Counted from the stretch's first letter, positions 17,355 through 26,904 are shown. The stretch is 64,000 nucleotides of DNA from Syntrophaceae bacterium UBA2280 (GCA_002347685.1 DDWS01000013.1:99343-163342); one strand, 5' to 3'. Numbers and translations: made by a program. Notes: generated from the letters alone by a model not told the origin.

Positions 17355-18092
17355 TCAGTCTGTGAAGCGGAACCGGATAATCTGAAAAATGGCCGATACC
17401 GCGTCTTTCCAGCCGATTTTCTTTCCTTCCTCGTAAGTTCGTCCCGCATAGGATATGCCGGTTTCGTAAACCCGCAGGCGTTTTCCATTGATGCGCATGC
17501 GGGCGATTTTTGCGGTGATCTCGGGTTCCACACCGAAACGCGGGCTTTTGATCTTGATTTGATCAATGACTTCCCGCGTGAAAACCTTATAACAAACTTC
17601 CATATCGGTCAGATTGAGATTGGTCAACATGTTAGACAGCATCGTCAGAATATTATTGGCCAGCTGGTGCCAATAATACATAACCCGATGTGGCTCGCCG
17701 ATAAAGCGGCTGCCATAGACCACATCCGCTTTTCCGTCAAGAATCGGCTGCAAAAGCTTGGGATAATCTGCCGGATCATATTCCAGATCGGCATCCTGAA
17801 TGATAACGAGATCTCCGCGTATCCTGGTGAAACCGTCGCGTAGCGCCGCCCCCTTGCCCTCATTGACCGTCTTATTGATTATATGAAACTTTGCTTCAGG
17901 AAATTTTCGGGGTAAAGTCTGCATGACCCCCCAGGTCGCGTCTTGGGAGGCGTCGTTGACCAGGATGAGCTCGCGATCCAGCCCTCCAGGCAAAGACTGT
18001 GAGACCACCTTGCTAACAAGTTCTTCCAGATAGAGCTCTTCGTTGTAGACGGGAATCACAATGGAGAGCATTTTAAATTCAAACTGTCTCAT
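17355..18092 (-). CDS. DPM1-like family 2 glycosyltransferase
   Basis: 245 residues from the ATG at 18092, which has GGGAGG at the right spacing; an ATG seven codons upstream lacks it. The GT-A core reads LSIVIPVYNEELYLEELV, then LVNDASQDAT, IQDADLEYDP (metal-binding) and VVYGSRF. These are typical of dolichol/undecaprenyl-phosphate mannose or glucose synthases. There is no C-terminal membrane domain, so it is the soluble type. It could make the polyprenyl-phosphate sugar donor that the GT-C-like membrane proteins further left would use; this link is inference. Its only recognisable neighbours in the operon are the exporter genes and a BKACE gene. Confidence 0.88.
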   Translation of the reverse strand: MRQFEFKMLSIVIPVYNEELYLEELVSKVVSQSLPGGLDRELILVNDASQDATWGVMQTLPRKFPEAKFHIINKTVNEGKGAALRDGFTRIRGDLVIIQDADLEYDPADYPKLLQPILDGKADVVYGSRFIGEPHRVMYYWHQLANNILTMLSNMLTNLNLTDMEVCYKVFTREVIDQIKIKSPRFGVEPEITAKIARMRINGKRLRVYETGISYAGRTYEEGKKIGWKDAVSAIFQIIRFRFTD

Positions 18093-18141
18093 CAATTCCT
18101 CCCTGCATTCCATGGATGCCTGCGCGCTGTTTCTTCTGAAA

Positions 18142-18969
18142 TCAGAGCTTCAACATCTGCCGGACTTCCGCAGGCTTCGCGATGTCGCGGCCCAGCGTTT
18201 CAGCCATTTTGACAATGCGTTCCACCAGCATGACATTGGTGGCGAGCTTCGTGCGCCCCTCGTCGAACCAGATATTGTCTTCGAGACCCACGCGCACACC
18301 GTCTCCGGCAATAATGCCGATGGCGTTCATCCGGCATTGCGAATCGCCGATGCCGGTCACCGCCCAGATGGATTCCGGCGGCAGTTCGGATACCAGAAGC
18401 CCCAGGTGAAGCAGCTTTGCCTGCGCGGCGGCGATGTTTCCCAGCAGAATATTGAAGTAATAAGGCGGCGTCAGCAATCCTTTGGTAATCAGATAGTGGG
18501 CAAAATTGATCATCCCGAGGTCAAACACTTCCAATTCCGGCTTAATGCCCTTGTCGCGCATCTTTTCGGCCAGCGCGATAATCATGTCCGGACTGTTGAT
18601 GCTCGCCACTTTATTAAAGTTGACCGAACTGAGCGTGAGCGACGCCATGTCCGGTTTGGCGTCGCCTGCCAGTTCGAGCACCGCCGCGCGTTTCTCGAAT
18701 TCGTTGTAGGTGCGCCCGCTGGTCGTCGCCGTGAGGATGATTTCCCGATTCTGTCTTCGGATTTCGCTGATGATGTCGCGGAAAAGCTCCGGCCGGTAGG
18801 TGGGAACGCCTTCGACGTCGCGTGCATGGATGTGCGCCATCGACGCGCCCAGTTTTGCGCAGGCCAGCACATCCGCCACAATTTCCTCCGGACTCACAGG
18901 AACATGCGGAGTCATTTCTTTGGTGGGAATCATACCCGTCGGAGCCAGATTGATGATCAGTTTGTTCAT
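18142..18969 (-). CDS. beta-keto-acid cleavage enzyme (BKACE, DUF849)
   Basis: 275 residues from the ATG at 18969; the frame is open 16 codons further but lacks family similarity there. The start reads NKLIINLAPTGMIPTKE, and zinc ligands His46 and His48 lie in MAHIHARD, as in 3-keto-5-aminohexanoate cleavage enzyme. BKACE proteins react a beta-keto acid with acetyl-CoA to give acetoacetate and a new CoA ester. Downstream segments RREIILTATTSGR and LEVFDLGMINFAHYL also match the TIM-barrel family. The substrate class is not evident. Its position between LPS glycosyltransferase genes is unusual for a catabolic enzyme. Confidence 0.87.
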   Translation of the reverse strand: MNKLIINLAPTGMIPTKEMTPHVPVSPEEIVADVLACAKLGASMAHIHARDVEGVPTYRPELFRDIISEIRRQNREIILTATTSGRTYNEFEKRAAVLELAGDAKPDMASLTLSSVNFNKVASINSPDMIIALAEKMRDKGIKPELEVFDLGMINFAHYLITKGLLTPPYYFNILLGNIAAAQAKLLHLGLLVSELPPESIWAVTGIGDSQCRMNAIGIIAGDGVRVGLEDNIWFDEGRTKLATNVMLVERIVKMAETLGRDIAKPAEVRQMLKL

Positions 18970-19029
18970 GGTATTGCTTCCGTCCTTTCCAGAAGGACGT
19001 ATTAATGCCATGGTCAAATGTAAGCCGGA

Positions 19030-20109
19030 TTAAGGCTTATCCATGGATTTACGGCCGACCAGCGCGTCTGTTAAAACCGCCATCACCTCGTCCACACTCA
19101 GATCATCCAGACAGCGGCTGATTCCTCTCCCGTTGCATCCCTTCTGGTAACAGGGGGCGCAGGGCATATCGGACGCGACAACGCGCGTGAGTCCATCGGG
19201 AAGGACCCAGTCACGCCAGTTGGTGGGCCCGTAAATCGCAATCGTCGGCGTGCCGACAGCGGCAGCTATATGCGGGGCGGCGCTGTCCACGCCGATGTGC
19301 AGGCGACCGAGACTCAATACCGCCGCCATTTCCGGAAGCGTTGTTCTGCCGGCAAAATTATACACAGGCGATCGCGCGTGCTTTTTCAGATCTTCCGCCC
19401 GTTCGCGCTCCGCAGCGGACCCCACCAGAACCGCGGGCAGACCATGACGCTCCCATATCCCGGCGGCCAGCTCACACCATTTATCCATTCCCCACTCCTT
19501 ATAGGTCCAGCGGGAAAACGGGTTGACACTGATCCAGGCTTTATCTGAGGTAAGCTTTTCAGAGTGGAGCAAATCGAGGGCTCTTTGCCTAGTCGCGTCA
19601 GCGACAATCAATCTGGGCGCATAGGTTGTTTCGGGTATGCCGAATCCCTGCACAATGCGCAAAGACTGCATGGAGGCTCCGTATTTTCTTTCCCGCGGTG
19701 GCGGCTCTGTGATCAAATGGGTAAAAACATGATTGCGAAGGCTCATGCCGGGGTAGAACAGCGCACATTTCATTTTCGACTTCGCCAGATATGCCATCAC
19801 CGTGCCGCGACTGTCCGCCCGCAAATCGAAGAGCACATCGAAATGCTTCCGGCGCAGATTCATCAATCGTTTCATCTGCGCTGTCACGCCGGCCGGGCCC
19901 GTCTGAAAAACTTCCTCGACAACCGGATCGTCCGCGAGCAGATCGCCGAAGGGTTCCCTTGTTAAAATAAAAAGCGCCGCGTCAGGATAAGCGGCTTTGA
20001 GCGCGATGAGGGTCGGAATGGACCAGATCACATCGCCGATATCACCCGTCTGAATGACCAGTATTTTCCGGACGAGAATTTCAATACTGTGCGCGTCGGC
20101 AATTTTCAT
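19030..20109 (-). CDS. GT9 heptosyltransferase-like protein
   Basis: 359 residues. N-terminal GT-B motif KILVIQTGDIGDVIWSIP, then LKAAYPDAALFILT. The C-terminal half contains HIGVDSAAPHIAAAVGTP followed by IAIYGPTNWRDW, the ADP-heptose-binding signature of WaaC/WaaF/WaaQ enzymes. A cysteine-rich tail (PCAPCYQKGCNGRG) is frequent in deltaproteobacterial members. Transfers heptose from ADP-heptose onto LPS core. Twenty-five bases downstream of the CapD-like gene and in the same direction, so part of the LPS unit. Which heptose it adds is not predictable. Confidence 0.9.
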   Translation of the reverse strand: MKIADAHSIEILVRKILVIQTGDIGDVIWSIPTLIALKAAYPDAALFILTREPFGDLLADDPVVEEVFQTGPAGVTAQMKRLMNLRRKHFDVLFDLRADSRGTVMAYLAKSKMKCALFYPGMSLRNHVFTHLITEPPPRERKYGASMQSLRIVQGFGIPETTYAPRLIVADATRQRALDLLHSEKLTSDKAWISVNPFSRWTYKEWGMDKWCELAAGIWERHGLPAVLVGSAAERERAEDLKKHARSPVYNFAGRTTLPEMAAVLSLGRLHIGVDSAAPHIAAAVGTPTIAIYGPTNWRDWVLPDGLTRVVASDMPCAPCYQKGCNGRGISRCLDDLSVDEVMAVLTDALVGRKSMDKP

Positions 20110-20134
20110 TTAAACCTTCGGCCAATGGGTTGAT

Positions 20135-22039
20135 TTAAAGAACACTGTCATGATCCTGCGGCGTGTATTCCGGCACCAGCCGCCCCAGGATTTCTTTAAT
20201 GACGCAGGCGTCATGAAGGTCAGCCGCCTCCACGAGTTCACCGATCATCGCGTGGATGGCAGCCGGATCATCGGTTTTTGAATCCGCCCGGTTCAATGCG
20301 GCCGTCCTGCGCAGAACCATAACCTTTTCATGGCTGGTGCGTCCGATGTCTTCGCCTTCGGTGATCAGTTCCTCGTAGAGTTTTTCACCGGGGCGCAGGC
20401 CCGTGAAAACAACCTTGATGTCGATGTCCGGCTCTTTCCCCGACAGGCGGATCAGGTCGCGGGCCATATCGGCGATTTTCACAGGCGTGCCCATGCGCAG
20501 GATGAACACTTCCCCCCCCTCACCCATGGCTCCCGCCTGCAGGATCATCTGCGAGGCTTCGGGAATCGTCATGAAAAACCGGTTAACGTCCGGATGCGTC
20601 ACCGTTACCGGCCCCCCCTGTTCAATCTGACGGCGGAACAGCGGAATGACGGAACCGGATGAACCGACGACATTGCCGAAACGGACGGCCATAAAGCGGG
20701 TTGATCCACCCTGGATGGACTGCATAATCATTTCCGTCACTCTTTTGCTGGCACCCATAACATTGGTCGGGCGAACAGCCTTGTCCGTTGAGACGAGCAC
20801 AAACCGCTCCACCCGATGGAGCAGCGACAGATTCATCACGGTTCGGCTGCCGACAATATTATTGAAGACCGCTTCCCAGGGGTTTTTCTCCAGCATGGGC
20901 ACATGCTTGTAGGCCGCCGCGTGAAAGACGACTTCAGGCGTGTATCTGCGGAAAATGTCGTTCATCAATTTTTCATCCTGAACACGACCGAGAACGGCTT
21001 CGCAGGCGTGAAACTGCTTTTCGTTTTGCATCTCCATCTGGATGGCGAACAGATTGGCTTCATGCGCGTCAATCAGGATCAGTGATTCGGGCTGATATTT
21101 GATGACCTGGCGACACAGCTCCGATCCGATGGAACCCCCGCATCCGGTGATCAGAATGGTTTTTCCGGTAAGGTAGTTGCGGATGTTTTCAATATCGAGA
21201 CGCGCCGGGCGCCGACCCAGCAGATCTTCATAGGTAATATCCCGAAGGGCCTTGACGCTGACCCGTCCGTCAATCAACTCGCCTATGCCAGGCAGTGTTT
21301 TGTAGGATATGCTGCAATGCCGGCAGGTTTCGACAATCCGCTTGACCTCCTCGCCGCGCGCGGAGGGCATGGCGATGAGGATCTCCTCAATTTCTTTTCT
21401 TTGAAGAATCTTCGGCAGGTCGGCCACTCTCCCGATAACGCTGACACCGTGGATTGAGCGCCCCTGCTTATTTCTGTCATCATCGATCAGCCCCGCAACA
21501 TGATAGTCGAGTTCATTGTTCTCGATAATTTCGCGGAGAATTTTCTCACCCGCAGCACCGGCCCCCACAATGAGCGCCGTTTTGATGTGACGCCGGACAT
21601 TCGGGATGGAGCCGTTTGCCTGATGGGTCCGGGCGGCGTAAAAGGAACGAATCGCGAGTCTGACCGAACCGGCCAATAGAAACGTCAGCAATCCGTCGAT
21701 CACAAGCACCGCGCGGGAATACCCCTCAAACCGCGCAGCCAGCAGAATAATTGTCATGATCAGGAGCGTCGAAAGGATACACGCGCGCGCCAGAAGCCAG
21801 AAATCCCGGATGCCGGTAAACCGCCACATGGCCCGATATACGCCCAGAAGCAGAAAAACGGCCATCTTGAGAGGAATGATCCAAACAATGATCTGTTCGG
21901 GGTAACGAACAATCAGATCCTTGAGAGAAAATTCAAACCGGAATAAATACGCTCCCCACAGTGCGATTGCAAAAACCAGCGCGTCGGCAAGCATCATGAA
22001 GTATAATGACGGATTTTTAAATTGGGGATGCAGCCGCAT
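20135..22039 (-). CDS. CapD/PglF-type nucleoside-diphosphate-sugar 4,6-dehydratase, membrane-bound
   Basis: 634 residues, full length for the long form. About four N-terminal transmembrane helices (LADALVFAIALWGAYLF and following), then a CoA-binding-like Rossmann domain (ALIVGAGAAGEKILREI), then the extended SDR catalytic domain: TILITGCGGSIGSELCRQV, AAAYKHVPMLE and the SVSKR-equivalent region GASKRVTE. In this family the usual YxxxK Tyr is replaced by Met, and MGASKR fits that. Converts UDP-GlcNAc to a 4-keto-6-deoxy sugar at the inner membrane. It would feed the DegT aminotransferase and the acetyltransferase of the same run. One base separates it from the initiating transferase gene. Confidence 0.92.
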   Translation of the reverse strand: MRLHPQFKNPSLYFMMLADALVFAIALWGAYLFRFEFSLKDLIVRYPEQIIVWIIPLKMAVFLLLGVYRAMWRFTGIRDFWLLARACILSTLLIMTIILLAARFEGYSRAVLVIDGLLTFLLAGSVRLAIRSFYAARTHQANGSIPNVRRHIKTALIVGAGAAGEKILREIIENNELDYHVAGLIDDDRNKQGRSIHGVSVIGRVADLPKILQRKEIEEILIAMPSARGEEVKRIVETCRHCSISYKTLPGIGELIDGRVSVKALRDITYEDLLGRRPARLDIENIRNYLTGKTILITGCGGSIGSELCRQVIKYQPESLILIDAHEANLFAIQMEMQNEKQFHACEAVLGRVQDEKLMNDIFRRYTPEVVFHAAAYKHVPMLEKNPWEAVFNNIVGSRTVMNLSLLHRVERFVLVSTDKAVRPTNVMGASKRVTEMIMQSIQGGSTRFMAVRFGNVVGSSGSVIPLFRRQIEQGGPVTVTHPDVNRFFMTIPEASQMILQAGAMGEGGEVFILRMGTPVKIADMARDLIRLSGKEPDIDIKVVFTGLRPGEKLYEELITEGEDIGRTSHEKVMVLRRTAALNRADSKTDDPAAIHAMIGELVEAADLHDACVIKEILGRLVPEYTPQDHDSVL

Positions 22040-22040
22040 G

Positions 22041-22622
22041 TCAGTGAGCCACTCCTTCCTTTTTAACCACTTTAAACACCGTCCGCCAGAGGATTTTCAT
22101 ATCCAGACTCAAAGACTGATGCCCGAGGTAGTGTTCATCGAGCGCCACTTTCTGCGGGATGGATACTTCGTCGCGTCCGTGAATCTGCGCCCAGCCGGTC
22201 ACACCGGGCAGAAGCGCGTCGATCCTTTTTTGCGTTCGAAGGGCGATCAGATCGTCCTGGTTATACAGAGCGGGCCTCGGCCCCACCAGGCTCATATCGC
22301 CCTTGAGCACGCTCCATAATTGCGGCAGTTCGTCAAGACTGTATTTACGCAGGAAAGCTCCGACAGGCGTGAGATAGCTGCCTACATCATGGAGCAGGTG
22401 TGTAGCGACTTCCGGCACTTCAACATGCATGGTACGAAACTTGGGCATCCGGAAGATGATATTGCCTTTGCCGACGCGTTCCGACCAGTAGATGGCCGGC
22501 TCCCGAGACGTCAGGCGGACGACAGCTGCAATCACCAGCATGGGAACCATGGCCAGGATGAGCAGAATCAGGGCCGCCGTAAAATCCAGCATTCTTTTCA
22601 TGGCGTCTGCGACCCGACGCAA
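22041..22622 (-). CDS. initiating sugar-phosphate transferase (PglC/WbaP C-domain type)
   Basis: 193 residues, the short PglC-like form. One N-terminal membrane segment (LDFTAALILLILAMVPMLVIAAVV) with the flanking KRMLDF basic motif; then PKFRTM, RKYSLDELPQL (Asp-Glu catalytic pair), and KGDMSLVGPRPAL. It transfers a sugar phosphate to undecaprenyl phosphate, starting the O-unit. The substrate is probably the product of the dehydratase, aminotransferase and acetyltransferase set encoded just downstream, as in the Campylobacter Pgl pathway (inference). An internal ATG seven codons in (before KRMLDF) is an alternative start. Confidence 0.92.
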   Translation of the reverse strand: MRRVADAMKRMLDFTAALILLILAMVPMLVIAAVVRLTSREPAIYWSERVGKGNIIFRMPKFRTMHVEVPEVATHLLHDVGSYLTPVGAFLRKYSLDELPQLWSVLKGDMSLVGPRPALYNQDDLIALRTQKRIDALLPGVTGWAQIHGRDEVSIPQKVALDEHYLGHQSLSLDMKILWRTVFKVVKKEGVAH

Positions 22623-22632
22623 TCTTTCAGCA

Positions 22633-23391
22633 TTATATTCCCCGGATGCTGTACCATAGATGCCCCACCTTCTCCTTGATCACTGTACCGGTTTTAAGCA
22701 GCTCGGCAGCCTGCGGCATAAACCTCACCACAACATTTCTATCCGGTGATGCATAGAGGAAATGTGCGGGAAGCGGTGTGACCTTCGGGAAAATTTTTTC
22801 GAACTCCCTTTGGGCGCGCCTCATGTGATAACCGGAGGTGACCAAACCAATGGAAATATTTTTATGCGGGAAAATTTTACCGACTTCATAGGCATTTTCC
22901 CAGGTTGTCTGCGATTTCGCCTCGATGCGGATTCTTTCTTTCGGCACGCCGAAGGCCAGCGCAAGATCGGCCATCAAGTCGGCTTCCGGCACGGTGCCCG
23001 GTCCGTCACCCGAACAGACGAAGTATTTTGAGGGCTGCCGGTGATAGAGCAAGACGGCATGCGACAACCTGGCGACGGTGGCATTGGACAAATGCGTCTC
23101 CGAACGCGAACGGATATCGTAGGAACCGCCGCCGAGAACCACCAGCACGTCGAACGATTGGCCCGCATCCTGTCGATTCCGGATATAATCGCCCTCCAGG
23201 CTGTAGGCCAGATAATTGGCCACAGGCGCAATACTTGCGCCGTAAATAATCACGGTTGTCAAAAGCAGAAACAGGGCTCCTCCATTCTTCTTTACGCTAA
23301 ACCAGCACAGCGCCACAGCTATGACGAGCAGAACGAATACGACAAACACTGGATCCACGCAGGATTTTAAAACGGCGTACAGATAATCCAT
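22633..23391 (-). CDS. DUF218 (YdcF/ElyC-like) membrane protein
   Basis: 252 residues. Two N-terminal helices (VFVVFVLLVIAVALCWF and ALFLLLTTVIIYGASIA) precede a soluble DUF218 domain: DVLVVLGGGSYDIRS, FVCSGDGPGTVPEADLMADLA, EAKSQTTWENA and LVTSGYHMRRA. ElyC family members influence undecaprenyl-phosphate lipid-carrier recycling in envelope synthesis; their chemistry is unsettled. It lies 10 nt upstream of the initiating transferase, which uses undecaprenyl phosphate, so a lipid-carrier role is consistent. The domain should face the periplasm. Confidence 0.85.
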   Translation of the reverse strand: MDYLYAVLKSCVDPVFVVFVLLVIAVALCWFSVKKNGGALFLLLTTVIIYGASIAPVANYLAYSLEGDYIRNRQDAGQSFDVLVVLGGGSYDIRSRSETHLSNATVARLSHAVLLYHRQPSKYFVCSGDGPGTVPEADLMADLALAFGVPKERIRIEAKSQTTWENAYEVGKIFPHKNISIGLVTSGYHMRRAQREFEKIFPKVTPLPAHFLYASPDRNVVVRFMPQAAELLKTGTVIKEKVGHLWYSIRGI

Positions 23392-23556
23392 CCCGATATT
23401 CTCCGTTTCTGTGTTATTTTATTTCTCCTCTTATAGCTCCGCCCCCTCAGTTACATCACGAAGAAAAGCAACTAAGCGGGAAGACTTCTGTTTCATACCC
23501 AAACGCACCGGCTCTGTCAACGTATTCCTAAGCCTGCATTGAGTTTGCCGATTGTT

Positions 23557-24465
23557 TCAGCGCCTGAAATGCCATTGAATAATCTTTTGGTAAGTGAACA
23601 GTTTTTGCCTGAACGCTCTGACCCGCCCGAAAGTGAAACCTGTGCCGAACAGACTCAAAAGGAAGTTCACCAGGAGGCGCACAAACAGGAGACAACTTGC
23701 CAGGATAAAGGCCGGACGGCTTCGCCACTTGCGCAGAAACTGATAGCGGGAACGGTAAAACTCGATGCGCGATTGGACGTTTTGCCCGATACTCTGCCCC
23801 TGCAAATGGTAAATGAATGCGTCCGGCACCTGCCAGACCTCCCAGCCTTCGCGCTTCATGGCGAAGGCCAGATCCGTCTCCTCGAAAAAGAAAAAATACC
23901 GCTCATCAAAACGCGAAACTTCATCCAGGGCCTGTTTGCGGATCAGCATGCAGGCGCCGATGGCGGAATCCACTTCCAGGGGCGCATGATGCTCATAGCG
24001 TTTGCTGGGATATTTGCCGGGGAAAAGATATTCCAGAAGCGACGTGTTGGTCGCCAGCGAAAGCAATGTTGGAAACGAGGCGACGGAATTCTGTTTGCTG
24101 CCGTCGGCGTTCAAAAGCTGTCCGCAGACAATCGCCGCGCGGGAATGACCCTCGGCGAATGTCCAGAGTTTTGCAGCCGCGAAAGGCGTCAGGACGGCAT
24201 CGGTGTTTAAAAGCAGGGCATACGTCCCCTTCATGACTGAAAAGCCCTGATTGTTGGCTGCGCCGAAACCTCTGTTTGCGGAATTGGCAATGACATGGAC
24301 CTGCGGATAGCGCTCTTTGAGCATGGAGACGGAACCGTCGGATGAAGCGTTGTCCACCACGATAATCTCCAAGCAAAGAGAGGCCATGGTCTGATAGACG
24401 GAATCCAGACAATCCTGCAGAAGCCCCCGGGTGTTCCAGTTGACGATAATGACGGAAATGTCCAT
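23557..24465 (-). CDS. family 2 glycosyltransferase (rhamnosyltransferase-like)
   Basis: 302 residues. GT-A motifs: ISVIIVNWNTRGLLQDCLDS, VDNASSDGS, a metal site LLLNTDAVLTP, and the acceptor-loop FFEETDLAFAMKREGWEVW. The C-terminus carries a hydrophobic segment (AFILASCLLFVRLLVNFLLS) suggesting membrane attachment. The pattern (NWN, FEETDL, KREGW) is that of O-antigen rhamnosyl/GlcNAc transferases. It starts 8 nt downstream of the preceding WaaE-like gene. A 165-nt non-coding gap follows before the DUF218 gene. Confidence 0.88.
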   Translation of the reverse strand: MDISVIIVNWNTRGLLQDCLDSVYQTMASLCLEIIVVDNASSDGSVSMLKERYPQVHVIANSANRGFGAANNQGFSVMKGTYALLLNTDAVLTPFAAAKLWTFAEGHSRAAIVCGQLLNADGSKQNSVASFPTLLSLATNTSLLEYLFPGKYPSKRYEHHAPLEVDSAIGACMLIRKQALDEVSRFDERYFFFFEETDLAFAMKREGWEVWQVPDAFIYHLQGQSIGQNVQSRIEFYRSRYQFLRKWRSRPAFILASCLLFVRLLVNFLLSLFGTGFTFGRVRAFRQKLFTYQKIIQWHFRR

Positions 24466-24473
24466 CTTTGGCT

Positions 24474-25292
24474 TTACTTTCCCGCAGCCCGGTCTTTCAT
24501 GGCCTGATTTCCAAGGCGGCTGACCCTGACCAGCTCGCTCAATTTCGCGTACTTGAAATACTTGTTGACGGAATCGGTGACGGCCAGCGTCAACCCCTGC
24601 CTTCCGTCGAGAATTCCCAATCTGAAAAAGTAATCCTGGATAAAGGTAAAAGCGGCACGTGAAAAAGCCGAACCCGGTGAGGCGGTTTTCCCCTCTGCAA
24701 ACGACTGTTGAGCGCCGAGCGTCGAATATTTGTCGATTTTCTGGAGTATCCTGTCCAGGCGGCTTTCCGTGTAATGCTCAATGGGGACGTCCAGCGGTTC
24801 GACTGGTCCTTGAACGTCCACTGCTTCGTGTACGGCGGCGTCCGTTATCTTTCCCGCCCCAACCCGAAAAAGACGGGTTACCCGGTCGGGCCACCAACCT
24901 GCGTGTTTGATCCAGCGACCCTGGAAAAAATTTTTCCGGGGAAAAGAAAACCCCGCAGGCAGCGTATCGGCCGACGTCACGATCCTCCGAATGACAGCCG
25001 CCGTTTCCGGCGGGATCCGTTCATCGGCATCGAGCACCAGAATCCACGGCTGGGTGCATTGATTAACGGCCAGCTGTTTTTGCGGGCCGAAACCCTGCCA
25101 GTCCTCGCAAAAGATATCGCATTGGAAAGATTCCGCAATCTTCAGCGTCGCGTCTTCACTTCCTGAATCGACAATGACCGTCTGCCGGGCAAAGGCAACG
25201 CTCGTCAGGCAAGAGGCGATGTTCTCTTCCTCATTTTTGGTGATGATTGCCACAGAAAGGGGAATTTCTCCCATCCCACCCTCAAATTTCAT
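24474..25292 (-). CDS. WaaE/KdtX-like LPS core glycosyltransferase
   Basis: 272 residues. GT-A motifs LSVAIITKNEEENIASCL, VDSGSEDAT, LVLDADERIPPE and FPRKNFFQGRWIKHAGWWPD, then LFRVGAGKITD and VHEAVDVQG. This pattern is characteristic of WaaE-type enzymes that add glucose to the first heptose of LPS core. The C-terminal region has FIQDYFFRLGILDGRQGL, a family feature. A GAGG-like site precedes the start; the Met at residue 7 is an alternative. First gene of the minus-strand LPS run, divergent from the O-antigen ligase. Confidence 0.88.
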   Translation of the reverse strand: MKFEGGMGEIPLSVAIITKNEEENIASCLTSVAFARQTVIVDSGSEDATLKIAESFQCDIFCEDWQGFGPQKQLAVNQCTQPWILVLDADERIPPETAAVIRRIVTSADTLPAGFSFPRKNFFQGRWIKHAGWWPDRVTRLFRVGAGKITDAAVHEAVDVQGPVEPLDVPIEHYTESRLDRILQKIDKYSTLGAQQSFAEGKTASPGSAFSRAAFTFIQDYFFRLGILDGRQGLTLAVTDSVNKYFKYAKLSELVRVSRLGNQAMKDRAAGK

Positions 25293-25447
25293 AAGCCAAC
25301 TTCTGATTTTTCTTCACAAACAGCGAATTCAAATATTTCTTGATAAAATCGCTTTTTCGTGTTTTGTATCGCACAAATTTGCAGATGTCGCAATTTAAAT
25401 TCACCATTAATCACCTGAACGCACTTCAGAAAGCAAGGAATCCAACC
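25293..25447. promoter_or_regulatory. divergent intergenic region between WaaE-like gene and O-antigen ligase
   Basis: 155 bases between divergent start codons, AT-rich, expected to hold promoters for the minus-strand LPS run and for the ligase. On the plus strand TTGATA at 25338 could serve as a -35 box, but no good -10 is apparent at 16-18 nt. Placement is inferred from gene orientation. Confidence 0.35.
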
Positions 25448-26743
25448 ATGAAGAAAATGATGAATTGGAAACAGAATCTAAAAAATTATTTGCAGCTTTC
25501 CATCCCCGCTGAATCGTCCGCACCGGACAAATTTTTTATTTATCTGACTCTTTCCATTCCCGTCCTGATGGGAATCTATATTTTCGTCAACCCCCTTTCG
25601 CTGGCAAGCTTAAAGGAGTTTTGTTATTACCTGTCCATCCTGGCGCTGATCATCCTGCTGGTCTTCAGAAAAACAGACTTTTCGCTGCGTCTGCCCCTGA
25701 CCATACCCTTTGCCCTTTTTTTCCTCTGGGCAGTCATCGGCCTTTTCTTCACTCTGGATTTTCAAAACACGCTCCACGACTTGCGAGGCCATCTTCTGGA
25801 GCACCTGATCGTCTTTTTTCTGCTCGTGAATTTCTGCGTGACCCGAAACCGGCTGGAAACAATTTCCATCCTCGTCATTGTCTCCACAATGATTTTTTCC
25901 GTGGGGGGGCTCATTTTGTTTTATGGCATTGAGGGGCATACCATCACCACGCGATTCGGCCTAACCTTTAAGGAAATGTACATCGGTTTTATGTGTTTCA
26001 CGACGGTTTTCGCGGCAGTCCTGAGCCTCTACAGGCTGCACAGAACTTCTTCCAACGTCTATCGCCTGCTGTATTTTCTGTCTTTTCTTACGCTGACGGC
26101 TGCCACGCTGCTCAATCAGTCCCGCGGCGCCCTGATCGGCCTGGGCGTGGCACTTATCGTTTTGTGCGTGGACCGAAAGAAAAATCTGATTTTTGTTGCG
26201 GTTGCCGTCGCGCTGCTGGTTTTCATGCCCGGCATGAAGGACCGTCTCCAGAGAGAGAGCATGACACAGGATATCCGCATCAGCATGTTTCGTCTATCCT
26301 GGGAAGTCATCAAGGACAGACCCTTTACCGGCGTGGGATACGGAGGCGAAATCTACGGCAATCCCTATCTTGTGGATTTAAAATTATACAATGCCAGACT
26401 GCCGAAAGAGTATCAGCAGGAACCCTGGCGGATTATTACCTCCACCCATAACACATTTCTGGATGTTGCCATACGGACCGGGCTTGTAGGACTGGCCCTG
26501 TTCGGCCTGATTTTCGCGGCGGCAATCTGGATGCTGTGGGATATCTTCAGAAGGCGGCGGGAGGAATTTTTCCGTTCATGGGCGATATGCCTGCTTGCCT
26601 GTTTGTTATCCTTCATGGCGCAAGCCGTCTTTGCCGACGCTCTTTTCGGAACTCAGGCCACCGTCATATACATCAACCTTGCGATGATTGGCATCTTATG
26701 GAGACTGGCCGGACAGGAAAGTCCTGTGCCGCAGGGCAGTTGA
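25448..26743 (+). CDS. waaL: O-antigen ligase-like membrane protein (WaaL family)
   Basis: 431 residues from the ATG at 25448, preceded by AAGGA; the frame extends upstream to a TTG at 25340 without membrane or family features. About eleven transmembrane helices. The Wzy_C-type signature is LNQSRGALIGLGVALIVL, followed by a large periplasmic loop with RESMTQDIRISMFRLSWEVI, GVGYGG and THNTFLDVAIRTGLVGLALF, where the conserved Arg and His residues act. It joins undecaprenyl-linked O-antigen to lipid A-core in the periplasm. Being next to the Wzm/Wzt run and the core glycosyltransferases supports ligase over Wzy polymerase; sequence alone cannot fully separate them. Confidence 0.87.
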   Translation: MKKMMNWKQNLKNYLQLSIPAESSAPDKFFIYLTLSIPVLMGIYIFVNPLSLASLKEFCYYLSILALIILLVFRKTDFSLRLPLTIPFALFFLWAVIGLFFTLDFQNTLHDLRGHLLEHLIVFFLLVNFCVTRNRLETISILVIVSTMIFSVGGLILFYGIEGHTITTRFGLTFKEMYIGFMCFTTVFAAVLSLYRLHRTSSNVYRLLYFLSFLTLTAATLLNQSRGALIGLGVALIVLCVDRKKNLIFVAVAVALLVFMPGMKDRLQRESMTQDIRISMFRLSWEVIKDRPFTGVGYGGEIYGNPYLVDLKLYNARLPKEYQQEPWRIITSTHNTFLDVAIRTGLVGLALFGLIFAAAIWMLWDIFRRRREEFFRSWAICLLACLLSFMAQAVFADALFGTQATVIYINLAMIGILWRLAGQESPVPQGS

Positions 26744-26904
26744 ACCCGCCTTTCGGGTGGCTACCCCCGGTCGCGCTCCAGGATCATGAAACCATTGCAG
26801 ACGGCCTTGTGCCGGATGAAGTGTAGATTCACGAACAGCTCGTGTTATAGAAGACTTGAGAATGCAAATTCGAAAATAATCGCCTGTAATAAATCATCAT
26901 AATC

